DNA from: Selenomonas sp963528755 | GTDB lineage: Bacteria; Bacillota; Negativicutes; Selenomonadales; Selenomonadaceae | Length of the DNA stretch: 64,000 nucleotides | NCBI RefSeq assembly: GCF_963528755.1 | Contig: NZ_CAURXA010000004.1 | Location: 201,855-265,854 of the forward strand | Direction: 5' to 3' | Shown here: one piece after another, positions 52,808-61,711 of the stretch | Layout: every line of letters starts with the position of its first letter | How positions within the stretch are numbered: the first letter of the stretch is position 1 | Notes under the pieces: generated by a model | Seen by the model: only the letters and a program-made list of their open reading frames with translations | Told to the model about the DNA's origin: nothing | The model's database searches: none | Translations under genes and position numbers: made by a program

Positions 52808-54708
52808 TGAGCACCATGAGCGTCGCCCTGACGGGCAACCCGAACACGGGAAAATCGACCATATTCAACGAATTGACGGGCATGCGCCAGAAGATCGGCA
52901 ACTGGCCGGGCGTCACTGTTGACAAGAAGATGGGCGTCGTCAACTACAAGGATCGCGTGATCACAGTCGTCGATCTGCCTGGCACCTACAGCATCAATGC
53001 GCGCTCGGCGGAAGAGCAGGTCGTCATCGACTACTTCAAGACGACGATGCCCGACCTCGCGGTCGATGTCATTGACTCGTCGAATATCGAGCGCAACCTC
53101 TTCCTCACGGTGCAGCTCCTCGAAGAGGGCATCCCTCTTCTCATCGACCTCAACATGCAGGACGAGGCGGAAAGAAAGGGCATCCGCATCAATATCCAGA
53201 AGCTCGAAGAGGCTCTGGGCATGCCTGTCGTGCAGACAGTTGGCCGCAGCAAGAAGAGCATCCAGAAGCTCATCGAAATCTTCACGACGACCGTCATGTC
53301 GAACTACCGTCCGAGTGCGATGGTTGAAGAGCACAAGGCGAAGGCGACGGAACTCAAGAAGAGCGGCCTTTCCGCCGAAGAGCTGGACGAAAAGCTCATC
53401 GAGCTGCGCTATGATCTCATCGACAAGATCATGAAGAAGGCGGTTGTCGTCGAAAACGTCGGGCTGTCGACTTCGGAGAAGATCGACCGCGTGCTCGCGA
53501 ACGGCGTCTTGGCGCTGCCTATTCTCCTCGGCATTCTCTACTTGGTGTTCTGTATCGCCTTCACGTGGATTGGTCAGCCGCTCGCAGATGCCGTCGGCGA
53601 CTGGATCGGCGGACCGTTCACCGACTGGATCAATGACGCGATGGAATCTGCGGGTGTCGCCGAGTGGCTGAAATCCTTGATTGCAGACGGTATCGTCGCG
53701 GGTGTCGGCAACGTCATCAACTTCGTGCCGCTCATTTTCACACTGTTCTTCATGCTGTCCTTCCTCGACGGTACGGGATATATGGCGCGCGTCGCCTTCA
53801 TCATGGATCCGATCATGCGCCGCGTCGGCCTCACGGGCAAGGGCATCATGCCGCTGATCGTCGGCTTTGGCTGCGGCGTGCCCGCCATCATGGGTGCGCG
53901 TGCGCTCGACTCGGAAAAGGACAGGCTCACGTCGATTCTCATCACGCCTTTTTTGACATGCTCGGCGAAGCTGCCGATCATGGCGCTCTTCGCTGCGATG
54001 TTCTTCCCTGAACATGCCGCGAATCTCGTATTCTCGATGTACATCATCGGCATCGTCGTCGCCATCATCATGGCGAAGGTTCTGGGCGTCACGGCGTTCA
54101 GGAGCCAAGGCTCGACGTTCCTCCTCGAACTGCCGCCGTACCGCATGCCGGACATGAAGACGGTGCTCCTGGAGACTTGGGACAAGGGCAAGGGCTATCT
54201 GATTAAAGCCGGTACGATCATCTTCGCAATGAGCGTCGGCATCTGGTTCTTGTCGAATTACAATGCGGACGGCGCTACGGATGAGATGAGCGAATCCTTC
54301 CTCGCTTCGATCGGCGGCGGCATGAGCCATCTCTTCGCACTGCATGGCTTCGAGACTTGGGAGTCGGGCGCAGCCGTCGTCACGGGCATCATGGCGAAGG
54401 AATCCGTCGTCTCGACGCTCGGTATCCTCTATGGCGTCGGCGATGTCTCGACCGAGGCAGAAGACGCCGCAGAGACGGCGACACAGTTCGCCGGCTCGAT
54501 GGGTACGGCATTCACGGCAGCCTCGGCGCTCGCCTTCATGGTCTTCTCGCAGCTCTACACGCCGTGCATGACTTCGCTCGGCACGATCAAGAAGGAGACG
54601 GGCAAGTGGAGATGGATGTTCTTCGCCGCCCTCTATACCTTCGGTGTCGCCTGGGTCGTCTCACTTCTTGTCTACTGGGGAGCCTGCGCCTTCGGCATGA
54701 ACGGCTAG
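52807..54708 (+). CDS. feoB: Ferrous iron transporter B
   Basis: 633 residues. The N-terminal G domain has LTGNPNTGKSTIFNEL (G1), DLPGTYS (G3) and NMQDEA (G4, NxxD). A helical GDI-like region (about 160-230) and the membrane part with two Gate motifs follow, e.g. FGCGVPAIMGAR and LYTPCMTSLGTIKKETG. It is an inner-membrane importer of Fe(II). The length is short of the ~770 residues of E. coli FeoB but usual for Firmicutes. Confidence 0.96.
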   Translation: MSTMSVALTGNPNTGKSTIFNELTGMRQKIGNWPGVTVDKKMGVVNYKDRVITVVDLPGTYSINARSAEEQVVIDYFKTTMPDLAVDVIDSSNIERNLFLTVQLLEEGIPLLIDLNMQDEAERKGIRINIQKLEEALGMPVVQTVGRSKKSIQKLIEIFTTTVMSNYRPSAMVEEHKAKATELKKSGLSAEELDEKLIELRYDLIDKIMKKAVVVENVGLSTSEKIDRVLANGVLALPILLGILYLVFCIAFTWIGQPLADAVGDWIGGPFTDWINDAMESAGVAEWLKSLIADGIVAGVGNVINFVPLIFTLFFMLSFLDGTGYMARVAFIMDPIMRRVGLTGKGIMPLIVGFGCGVPAIMGARALDSEKDRLTSILITPFLTCSAKLPIMALFAAMFFPEHAANLVFSMYIIGIVVAIIMAKVLGVTAFRSQGSTFLLELPPYRMPDMKTVLLETWDKGKGYLIKAGTIIFAMSVGIWFLSNYNADGATDEMSESFLASIGGGMSHLFALHGFETWESGAAVVTGIMAKESVVSTLGILYGVGDVSTEAEDAAETATQFAGSMGTAFTAASALAFMVFSQLYTPCMTSLGTIKKETGKWRWMFFAALYTFGVAWVVSLLVYWGACAFGMNG

Positions 54709-54752
54709 GGAAGCCGTCCGTGCTTCGCTACTCCTGAAAGGAGATCTTTGCC

Positions 54753-54917
54753 ATGGCAAGCATCATTGTCGGCGCGATTGTCGCCGTCCTGCTCTTCTTC
54801 GCTCTGCGTCACGTCTATCACAATGTGAAAGAAGGCAAGGAAGACTGCTGCAGCGGCAGCTGCAGCGGCGGCTGCGGAGGCTGCGGCGGCAGCTGCAGCA
54901 CGGGGCAGGAAAAGTAA
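54753..54917 (+). CDS. FeoB-associated Cys-rich membrane protein
   Basis: 54 residues. A single span (MASIIVGAIVAVLLFFALRH) is followed by KEDCCSGSCSGGCGGCGG and a last Cys in SCSTG, seven cysteines in total. This matches the FeoB_associated family encoded behind feoB in many Firmicutes. It might ferry iron at the inner face of the membrane. AAAGGAG lies 11 bases before the ATG. Confidence 0.9.
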   Translation: MASIIVGAIVAVLLFFALRHVYHNVKEGKEDCCSGSCSGGCGGCGGSCSTGQEK

Positions 54918-54929
54918 ATAGATGAATAT

Positions 54930-54964
54930 AAGAAAAGCGTCGAGAGATTCTCGGCGCTTTTCTT
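54930..54964 (+). terminator. Terminator of the feo operon
   Basis: AAGAAAAGCGTCGAGA / TCTCGGCGCTTTTCTT with a three-base loop. Confidence 0.92.
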
Positions 54965-55054
54965 GTTCGTGCGAATTGTTTATCGTATGCTTGGAGGAGT
55001 CGTAAAAATATACGAAGCGTTACCGCAGACCTTTTCAAGACATCTCGCAGCGAC

Positions 55055-55861
55055 TCAGCGGGCTGCGAAATGAAGGCAGGCAATCTTGTCGTTGCAGTTC
55101 TTGTTCCACCAAGGAATCACGGAGAGGAGTCCGAACAAGCCCCAGCGGCAGCGGAATCCTTCGTAGAGGGTTCGCTCCTTGAGGAAGGCGATGGCGGGAT
55201 GGAGTCGTTCTATCTCCTTACCGCTTTTTGCACCCCATTGAAAGGGAGCTTTCTGCGTATCTACGGAATCGTGGTGCTTTTGCTGACCGATGAGGAAAGG
55301 CGGCATGATTTCGATGAACATGGACGCATCGGCAAAGGCCTCGGCGAGCATGGCGAAGAGACTGCGCATCTCTTCTTCGCTGAAGTACATGGCAGCGCCT
55401 TCCAGAAGAATGAGGACGGGACGGCCTTCGTGCTCGATTTTTTCGATCCAGCCGGAATCGAAGACGGAGGCGGCGAGATTGTGAATGCGTCCGTCTTCTT
55501 CTGCCAGTAATTTCTGGCGCAGTTCCATGACGTCAGGCAGGTCGAGGTTGTACCAATCGATCTGCCCGTTGTCGATGCGGTAGAAGCGGGTGTCGAGACC
55601 GCAGGCGAGATTGATGCATACTGCATCGGACTGCTTTTCGATGAATGCCTTTGTTTCATGGTCGAGGATGTAACTGCGCACGGCGACCCCCGTTTGCGAG
55701 TGCTTGGCGCGGGCGAATTTGGCGAAGTCGTAGTCGATCTGCTCGACGAGCCGCACGGCGAAATCGTCTCGGATCAAGGCGTCTGAGCGCTTCGTTTCTT
55801 CTGCTCGCGCCCACAGGGGGATGAGCAAGGTTTCCGCTACACCGCTGAGCTTTGTTTTCAT
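55055..55861 (-). CDS. Class I SAM-dependent methyltransferase, LCM/TcmP type
   Basis: 268 residues. Starts MKTKLSGVAETLLIPLWARA, then AVRSYILDHETKAFI, the SAM loop VCINLACGLDTRFYR, YNLDLPDVMELRQKL and LLEGAAMYFSEEEM. This is the pattern of leucine carboxyl methyltransferase-like O-methyltransferases. The physiological substrate is unknown. GGAGG precedes the ATG on the minus strand. A 23-codon upstream extension runs into the promoter. A Fur-box-like dyad lies between promoter and start, so iron control is possible. Confidence 0.86.
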   Translation of the reverse strand: MKTKLSGVAETLLIPLWARAEETKRSDALIRDDFAVRLVEQIDYDFAKFARAKHSQTGVAVRSYILDHETKAFIEKQSDAVCINLACGLDTRFYRIDNGQIDWYNLDLPDVMELRQKLLAEEDGRIHNLAASVFDSGWIEKIEHEGRPVLILLEGAAMYFSEEEMRSLFAMLAEAFADASMFIEIMPPFLIGQQKHHDSVDTQKAPFQWGAKSGKEIERLHPAIAFLKERTLYEGFRCRWGLFGLLSVIPWWNKNCNDKIACLHFAAR

Positions 55862-55884
55862 GAAAGGCCTCCTTATAAATAATT

Positions 55885-55903
55885 GATATAGAATCTCAAT
55901 ATC
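55885..55903 (-). promoter_or_regulatory. Fur-box-like dyad
   Basis: On the minus strand GATATTGAGATTCTATATC agrees with the classical 19-bp Fur consensus at 14 positions by my count. It lies just downstream of the -10 box of the methyltransferase promoter. Confidence 0.45.
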
Positions 55904-55910
55904 TACAAAC

Positions 55911-55939
55911 ATATTATGATACTTGTTCATCTATGTCAA
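55911..55939 (-). promoter_or_regulatory. Promoter of the LCM-type methyltransferase gene
   Basis: On the minus strand TTGACA, a 17-base spacer and TAATAT. Confidence 0.8.
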
Positions 55940-56039
55940 GGGTGAATACTCATGCTTGTACGGAAGCATAAACTCGGATTGGAGAACCGTGCGGAAGTGG
56001 CGATGCAGAAGTATGATATTCATTCCTCATAAAACATTA

Positions 56040-56068
56040 TTGAAAAATATTTTCATATATGTTACACT
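56040..56068 (+). promoter_or_regulatory. Possible promoter before the orphan terminator
   Basis: TTGAAA at 56040-56045, a 17-base spacer and TACACT at 56063-56068. The next bases are the terminator stem, so any transcript would be cut or very short. Confidence 0.35.
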
Positions 56069-56102
56069 AAAAGCGTCGGAAAAATTCCGGCGCTTTTCTT
56101 TC
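56069..56102 (+). terminator. Orphan terminator upstream of fumC
   Basis: AAAAGCGTCGGAA / TTCCGGCGCTTTT with a three-base loop, then CTTTCC. No plus-strand gene precedes it. The stem resembles that of the feo terminator at 54930. Confidence 0.75.
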
Positions 56103-56124
56103 CACTTGCGGACAGAATTTTTAC

Positions 56125-56229
56125 TATGAAAGTCCAAGAAGTCAAGCCCGAAGGGCGCAGACTGATTGGGTAACTTTCATTAAGGGCGGCGCACAATGTC
56201 CACAAAGTGGACGTTTGTGCGTGTAGCTT
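56125..56229 (+). repeat. Dispersed double-hairpin element, copy E
   Basis: First stem ATGAAAGT / ACTTTCAT is perfect. Second hairpin GCACAATGTCCAC-aaa-GTGGACGTTTGTGC is the most complete of the five. It ends 22 bases before fumC. Confidence 0.85.
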
Positions 56230-56251
56230 GCAGATGAAGGAGGAGACGTTT

Positions 56252-57616
56252 ATGGAGTACAAGATCGAGCATGATTCTCTCGGAGAGGTTCGCGTACCGA
56301 AGGATCGCTATTGGGGGGCACAGACGCAGAGGAGCTTCGAGAATTTCCCCATCGGCACGGAAAAGATGCCGAAGGAGATCATCCGCGCCTTTGCCATCTT
56401 GAAGAAGTCGGCGGCGTTTGCCAACGCGACGCTCGGCAGGCTCGACGAAAAGCGCCGCGACGCCATCGCGAAGGCGGCGGACGAAATTCTCGCGGGCGAT
56501 CTGGACGGGCATTTCCCGCTCGCCGTATGGCAGACGGGCAGCGGCACGCAGTCGAACATGAACGTCAACGAGGTGCTGGCGAATCGCGGCAACGAGATTG
56601 CGGGCGAGAAGCTGCTGCATCCGAACGACCATTGCAATATGTCGCAAAGCTCGAACGACACGTTCCCGACGGCGATGCACATCGCCGCTGTCGTCGCCAT
56701 CGAGGACAAGCTCCTGCCGTCGATCGACAAGCTCGCCTCGACCTTCGAGCGTTTGATGAAGGAGAATGAAGGAATCGTCAAGACGGGCAGGACGCATTTG
56801 CAGGATGCCGTGCCCATTTCCTTCACGCAGGAGATCAGCGGCTGGCGCGCCATGCTCAAGGAGTCGCGTGCACAGATCGAGGCGACGCTGCCGTTCTTGA
56901 AGGAGCTGGCCTTGGGCGGCACGGCGGTCGGCACGGGACTCAATGCGCCCGAGGGCTTTGCCGAGGAGGTCGCACGCGTCGTTAGCGACATCACAGGACT
57001 CGATTTCCGTACAGCGCCGAACAAGTTCCACGCGCTCTCGGCGAAGGATGAGATGGTCTTCGCGCACGGCGCCTTGAAGGGGCTGGCGACGAACCTCATG
57101 AAGATCGCCAACGATGTGCGCTGGCTCGCGAGCGGCCCGCGCTGCGGCCTTGGCGAGATCACGATCCCGTCGAACGAGCCAGGAAGCTCCATCATGCCGG
57201 GCAAGGTCAATCCGACGCAGTGCGAATCGGCGACGATGGTGGCGGTGCAGGTCATGGCGAACGATGCGGCTGTCGCCATCGCGGCTTCGCAGGGCAATTT
57301 CGAGCTGAACGTCTACATGCCCGTGACGATCTACAACTTCCTGCAGTCGGTGCGCCTCCTGGCGGATTCCCTGCGTTCCTTCGATGAGCGCTGCGTATCG
57401 GGCATCAAGGCGAACAAGGAGAAGATGCACGAGAATCTGCACCGCTCGCTGATGCTCGTGACGGCTCTGAATCCTGTCATCGGCTACGAGAAGGCGGCGA
57501 AGACGGCGCACAAGGCGTACGAGGAGAACATCTCGCTCAAGGAGGCGTGCGTCGCGCTCGGCTTCCTCGCGCCTGAGAAGTTCGACGAGGTCTTCCATCC
57601 CGAGGAGATGGTCTAA
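56252..57616 (+). CDS. fumC: Class II fumarate hydratase
   Basis: 454 residues. GSGTQSNMNVNEVLANRG, TGRTHLQDAVPISFTQE and the mobile catalytic loop GSSIMPGKVNPTQCE are all intact. It interconverts fumarate and malate, in this type of anaerobe probably in the reductive branch to succinate (inference). AGGAGGAGACG precedes the ATG at 56252. Upstream in-frame codons lie in repeat E. The next gene starts directly at its stop codon. Confidence 0.96.
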   Translation: MEYKIEHDSLGEVRVPKDRYWGAQTQRSFENFPIGTEKMPKEIIRAFAILKKSAAFANATLGRLDEKRRDAIAKAADEILAGDLDGHFPLAVWQTGSGTQSNMNVNEVLANRGNEIAGEKLLHPNDHCNMSQSSNDTFPTAMHIAAVVAIEDKLLPSIDKLASTFERLMKENEGIVKTGRTHLQDAVPISFTQEISGWRAMLKESRAQIEATLPFLKELALGGTAVGTGLNAPEGFAEEVARVVSDITGLDFRTAPNKFHALSAKDEMVFAHGALKGLATNLMKIANDVRWLASGPRCGLGEITIPSNEPGSSIMPGKVNPTQCESATMVAVQVMANDAAVAIAASQGNFELNVYMPVTIYNFLQSVRLLADSLRSFDERCVSGIKANKEKMHENLHRSLMLVTALNPVIGYEKAAKTAHKAYEENISLKEACVALGFLAPEKFDEVFHPEEMV

Positions 57617-58474
57617 GTGACGGATGTCGGCAGGAGTCCGGCCGTACCGGAAGCGGGCGCGGAGAAATCGCCCGAGGACGGCACGGGCAGAAAGCCGAAC
57701 TACAAGAACTGGTTGCCGCGCCGCATGATTGCGGCGGCGCTCCTGGCAGCTGTCCTCTTCTGGGCGTTCTTCGTGCTCGTGCTCGCTCTTTTGCCGCGTG
57801 CGGACGCGTGGCTTGCCCTAGACGGCTTTCTCGCGCTTGCAGCAATCGCTTCGACGCTCCTCACATTTTGGTTCTGCGCGCTCTACCGCATGTTTTCTTA
57901 CGACGGCAAGCGGCAGTTGGCGCGGCAGATCGTTGAGGGAACGGCGGCATTTGTCAAGCTTCCCGCAGGCGGGCGCATCCTCGACGTCGGCTGCGGCAGC
58001 GGCGCTCTGACGATCGCCTGCGCGAAGGGAAATCCCGCGTGCCAGGCGATCGGCGTCGATCTCTGGCGCGGTGTCTACGCCTCGTTCAGCCAGCGGATCT
58101 GCGAGGAGAATGCGGCGGCTGAGGGCGTGACGAATACGGAGTTCCGTCCGGGTGACGCCCTCAAGCTCGATTTTCCCGACGAGAGTTTCGATGCGGTGAC
58201 GAGCAACTACGTTTATCACAACATCCCGAAGATCTCGGGACAGACGATGCTCGAAGAGACGCTTCGCGTCCTGAAGAAGGGCGGCGTCTTCGCGATTCAT
58301 GACATCATGGAGCACGGCAAGTACGGTGATATGGAAGCGTTCGCCGCCAAGCTGCGAGATGAGGGCTACGAGGAGGTCAAACTTCTCGACACGGCCAAGG
58401 GCATGTTCATGAGTCAAGGAGAGGCGCGCTTCATGTGCTGCAGCGCCTCCAAGCTGCTTGTCGGCAGGAAGTGA
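57617..58474 (+). CDS. Membrane-anchored class I methyltransferase
   Basis: 285 residues. A hydrophilic head (1-35) is followed by two membrane spans (about 37-60 and 66-88), and then the methyltransferase fold: ILDVGCGSGALTIACAKG, GVDLWRGVYASF and AVTSNYVYHNIP. A UbiE-like group with a membrane hairpin is the nearest description; a lipid or quinone substrate would fit but is not shown. The start is GTG immediately after the fumC stop, with GAGGAG 9 bases upstream. Confidence 0.82.
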   Translation: MTDVGRSPAVPEAGAEKSPEDGTGRKPNYKNWLPRRMIAAALLAAVLFWAFFVLVLALLPRADAWLALDGFLALAAIASTLLTFWFCALYRMFSYDGKRQLARQIVEGTAAFVKLPAGGRILDVGCGSGALTIACAKGNPACQAIGVDLWRGVYASFSQRICEENAAAEGVTNTEFRPGDALKLDFPDESFDAVTSNYVYHNIPKISGQTMLEETLRVLKKGGVFAIHDIMEHGKYGDMEAFAAKLRDEGYEEVKLLDTAKGMFMSQGEARFMCCSASKLLVGRK

Positions 58475-58496
58475 AGTCGTCGTAACAGAAAAGTGG

Positions 58497-58539
58497 AAGG
58501 CTGTGCATGAGTCGATTCGACTCGTGCGCAGCCTTTTTT
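58497..58539 (+). terminator. Terminator after fumC-methyltransferase
   Basis: AAGGCTG, GC and GAGTCG pair with CGACTC, GC and CAGCCTT; six T follow. The rest of 58540-58862 holds only a possible -10 (TATAAT at 58823-58828). Confidence 0.88.
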
Positions 58540-58862
58540 GCAGGAGGGGCGGCGCACGATGCCCGATAGGCGGGTGCTGCGTGCATATTTTGCACGCAAG
58601 CGACATGGGGCAAACGTCCTTTAAATATTGTTAGAAATTGCTCATGAAATTCGTCTGCGAGGTTTTGATTGCTCTTATTTTTTTCTTTTACAGCAGAAAG
58701 TCGTTTCCTTCTATGCAGATTCATCGCAATTCATGTATATTGGAATCAACTGTCAGGGAGTTTCCTCGTTTTGCCCGAATTCGCAGAAAAAACTTTCTTC
58801 CCGCAAAGAGGGATTTTTGTTCTATAATAAAAGAAAAGTTGGGAGAAAAAGAGGAGGTTCTT

Positions 58863-60830
58863 ATGAAACTGAAACCGAAGATGCTCTTGGGTATCGGGAT
58901 TCCGCTCGTTGCGGCATTCCTCATCGTGGGATTCGTCATCAGCTCGATGGCGAGCTCGGCGCTGTCGGAGTCGAAGCAGAGAAGCATGTATGAGATGGGC
59001 GAGCATTATGCCAACGCCATCGACAAGATCGTGGAGATGAACCGCGTCGCTGTCGAAACGGCGACGGTGAATTGGGAGGAGGCGATGCCCGAGGGCGAGG
59101 CGCTGCACGAGGCGCTGCTGCACATGGCGGAACGCCCGGGCGTCGTCTCCGCCTATATCGGCAGGGCGGACGGCAGCGCGGCGACGAGCGCGTCGTTCCG
59201 CGCGGGATACGACCCGAGGGAGCGCCCGTGGTACAAGGAGGCGGCCGCTGCTCCCGACAAGACGATCATATCCAAGCCGTACAAGGCGGCATCCACGGGC
59301 AAGCCTGTCTTGACGATCAGCCGTGCCATTGAGAAGAACGGGGAGATCAAAGGCGTCGCCGCCATCGATATTTCGCTCGAATCCGTCGGGGACATCGTGC
59401 GGGACGTCAAGGTCGGCGAGACGGGAGCGCTCGTCATCCTAGGGCCGGAGACGGAGTACATCTACCACACGAAGTATACGGTGGACGACCGATTCAACGA
59501 GATTGACGGCGGCGCTTACAAGGATCTGGCGGCGAAGCTTACGACGGGAAAGCCTGAGCAGATCGAAGCTGACTATCAGGGCAGCAAGAAATTCTATGCG
59601 GGCGTTCCCGTCGGGGAGACGGGTTGGACGGTGCTCATCGCCCTGCCGCGCGACGAGGCGAATGCCGCCGTCACGCACATGAGCATGCTCGTCGTCGCGA
59701 TCTGTCTCGCGGCTCTCGTGCTGCTTCTCGGCATCACCTATGTATTGCTCCATGCAGTGACGACGCCGATCGGCGTCCTGTGCTCGCTGATGGAGAAGAT
59801 CGCGGGCGGCGACCTCACGACGCATCTTCCTGCGAGCAGTCGCTCCGATGAGATCGGCGCCCTGCAGAACAGCTGCCGCGACATGATGACGAGCCTGCAG
59901 ACGATGGTCAAGACGACGAAGGAAGCCGCCGACCATGTGTCGGAGTCGAGCGAGGAATTGACGGCAAGCTCCTCGCAGTCGGCGGACGCGGCGCAGTCGG
60001 CGGCGGAAGCCGTCGTCGTCATCGCCGAGGAAAGTGCGCGTCAGAGTACGATCGTTGAGGATGCAACAGGAAAGGTCATGGGCGTCAACGATGAGATGAA
60101 GACGATTCGCTCGGCGGTCGGCAAGGCGCAACAGGCGGTTGCCTCGACGGGCGAGGCAACCGAGGAAGGCGCGGAAAAGCTCAGGGGTGCGATCCGCGGC
60201 GTCGAAGGGCTGGCCGATGGCTCGACGAAGACGAGCGCGGCGGTCGAAAAGCTCTACGAGGGCTCGAAGAACATCGCGGAGATCAACGAGCTGATCACGA
60301 GCATCGCAGGGCAGACGAAACTCCTCGCGCTCAACGCGGCGATCGAGGCGGCGCGCGCAGGCGAGCAGGGCAAGGGCTTCGCCGTCGTCGCCGACGAGGT
60401 GCGAAAGCTCGCCGAGCAGAGCGAGCAGGCGGCGCAGGAGATCGGCACAGTCATCGGCAAGAACTCGGAAGAGATCGAGCATGTATTCTCGCTGACGAAG
60501 AGCCAGCAGGACGATGTGCGCGAGAATGTGCGAGAGGTCAAAGAGGCAGGCGAGAAGTTCCGCCGCATCATGGGGCTCGTCGAGGAGCTTGAGGGCGAGA
60601 TCGAATCCGTCGTCAAGATCAGCGAGAAGGTGCAGAAGAGCTGCGCCGAGACGGCGGCCGCCGTGCAGGAGATCAATGAGGTCTCGCATACGGTGCAGCA
60701 GAAGGCGACCGACGTCTCCGCCGTATCGGAGGAGCAGGCAGCCTCGACCGAGGAGATCGCCGCCGCCAGCCAGACGCTCGCGCATCTGGCGGAGCAGCTG
60801 CAGCAAGGCGTGCAGAAGTTCCGCCTCTAA
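58863..60830 (+). CDS. Methyl-accepting chemotaxis protein, dCache type
   Basis: 655 residues. TM1 at about 7-30, a periplasmic dCache-like sensor (35-270) with RPWYKEAA and AIDISLESVGDI, TM2 at about 278-302, HAMP (about 303-355) and the signalling hairpin tip EINELITSIAGQTKLLALNA and EAARAGEQGKGFAVVADEVR. It senses a small molecule and signals through CheW/CheA. GAGGAGG lies before the ATG at 58863. The open frame continues 75 codons up without signals. The ligand is unknown. Confidence 0.94.
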   Translation: MKLKPKMLLGIGIPLVAAFLIVGFVISSMASSALSESKQRSMYEMGEHYANAIDKIVEMNRVAVETATVNWEEAMPEGEALHEALLHMAERPGVVSAYIGRADGSAATSASFRAGYDPRERPWYKEAAAAPDKTIISKPYKAASTGKPVLTISRAIEKNGEIKGVAAIDISLESVGDIVRDVKVGETGALVILGPETEYIYHTKYTVDDRFNEIDGGAYKDLAAKLTTGKPEQIEADYQGSKKFYAGVPVGETGWTVLIALPRDEANAAVTHMSMLVVAICLAALVLLLGITYVLLHAVTTPIGVLCSLMEKIAGGDLTTHLPASSRSDEIGALQNSCRDMMTSLQTMVKTTKEAADHVSESSEELTASSSQSADAAQSAAEAVVVIAEESARQSTIVEDATGKVMGVNDEMKTIRSAVGKAQQAVASTGEATEEGAEKLRGAIRGVEGLADGSTKTSAAVEKLYEGSKNIAEINELITSIAGQTKLLALNAAIEAARAGEQGKGFAVVADEVRKLAEQSEQAAQEIGTVIGKNSEEIEHVFSLTKSQQDDVRENVREVKEAGEKFRRIMGLVEELEGEIESVVKISEKVQKSCAETAAAVQEINEVSHTVQQKATDVSAVSEEQAASTEEIAAASQTLAHLAEQLQQGVQKFRL

Positions 60831-60945
60831 GATGGAGTCTGCGGCATGCGGGCGCAAGACAAAAGGGAATAAGGCAAGGGACGAGAGCGGTGAAGCGTAT
60901 CTTGCCCCTTGTTCTTTTTTAGAAGGAAAAGGAAGGAGCTGGAAG

Positions 60946-61413
60946 ATGGAAAGAATGAGCACGCTTTGCTATATCGAGCGTGAGGGCAAGTATCTGATGC
61001 TGCATCGCACAATCAAGGAGAACGATGTCAATCACGGCAAGTGGATCGGCGTCGGTGGTCACTTCGAGGCGGACGAGTCGCCCGAGGAATGCCTGCTGCG
61101 CGAGGTGGAGGAGGAGACGGGATATCGGCTCCTTTGCTGGCAGTTCCGCGCACTCGTCACGTTCGTTTCGGGCGACGGGGTGACGGAGTACATGCATCTT
61201 TTCACGGCGGATCGCTTCACGGGAGAGCCGATCTCTTGCGACGAGGGGGAGCTTGCCTGGGTGGAGAAGGGGCGCATAGAGAGTCTGGAGCTTTGGGAGG
61301 GCGACCGCATCTTTCTGCGCCTCCTGGCGCAAGATGCGCCATTTTTCACATTGAAGCTCGTCTACGATGGTGAGGGAGGGCTTCTTGAACATCGCCTGCA
61401 TCGCTATGCGTGA
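60946..61413 (+). CDS. Nudix hydrolase (MutT-like)
   Basis: 155 residues. The Nudix box is GGHFEADESPEECLLREVEE followed by ETGY, complete in its Glu ligands. The short N-terminal TLCYIEREGKYLMLHRT is typical of 8-oxo-dGTP diphosphatase-like members. It would hydrolyse oxidised or surplus nucleotides. GGAAGGAGC lies before the ATG at 60946. The frame is open far upstream inside the chemoreceptor gene, which is a shadow. Confidence 0.9.
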   Translation: MERMSTLCYIEREGKYLMLHRTIKENDVNHGKWIGVGGHFEADESPEECLLREVEEETGYRLLCWQFRALVTFVSGDGVTEYMHLFTADRFTGEPISCDEGELAWVEKGRIESLELWEGDRIFLRLLAQDAPFFTLKLVYDGEGGLLEHRLHRYA

Positions 61414-61711
61414 TGAAAGGGAAAAAAGGAGAAATAGGGAGATAAAAAGATAAAATGGAAGATACTGGATGGTAATTGGAGGAAAATGGGATAAGCTCTC
61501 CTAAATGAGTGATTTTCATTCGACAAAAGTAGCAGAGAGGATGGGATGAATTTTCTATTTCACGTTTATTAAGAAAATTCTCAGGAAAACGAGGCAGGAA
61601 AAAGAGCCGATTTTGCGAATATTGAGGACTAAAGAACGACTTAGGGGGATATTTCTAGGAAGTTAGGGCTTGATTGAGGGATATCCAGGGAATGGGTAAG
61701 AAAGGACAGGG
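61414..61711. other. Purine-rich intergenic region, nothing recognised
   Basis: 298 bases, unusually A/G-rich on the plus strand, without a convincing promoter, hairpin or short gene. Confidence 0.6.

Noticed and set aside
52546..54345. 599-residue open frame opposite feoB
   Set aside because: Shadow of feoB, rich in Arg, Asp and His, as expected from antisense of a membrane protein gene.
55923..56129. 68-codon plus-strand frame between the methyltransferase and fumC
   Set aside because: It crosses a promoter and a terminator stem, has no ribosome site and shows no recognisable motif.
56207..56251. Conserved leader peptide starting (M/V)DVCACS encoded by the dispersed element
   Set aside because: The similarity follows from DNA conservation of the hairpin. 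There is no ribosome site, and copy B lacks a start codon at that place.
60831..60945. Terminator between the first chemoreceptor and the Nudix gene
   Set aside because: AAGGCAAGG and CTTGCCCCTTG pair only weakly over a long loop, despite the T6 tract.
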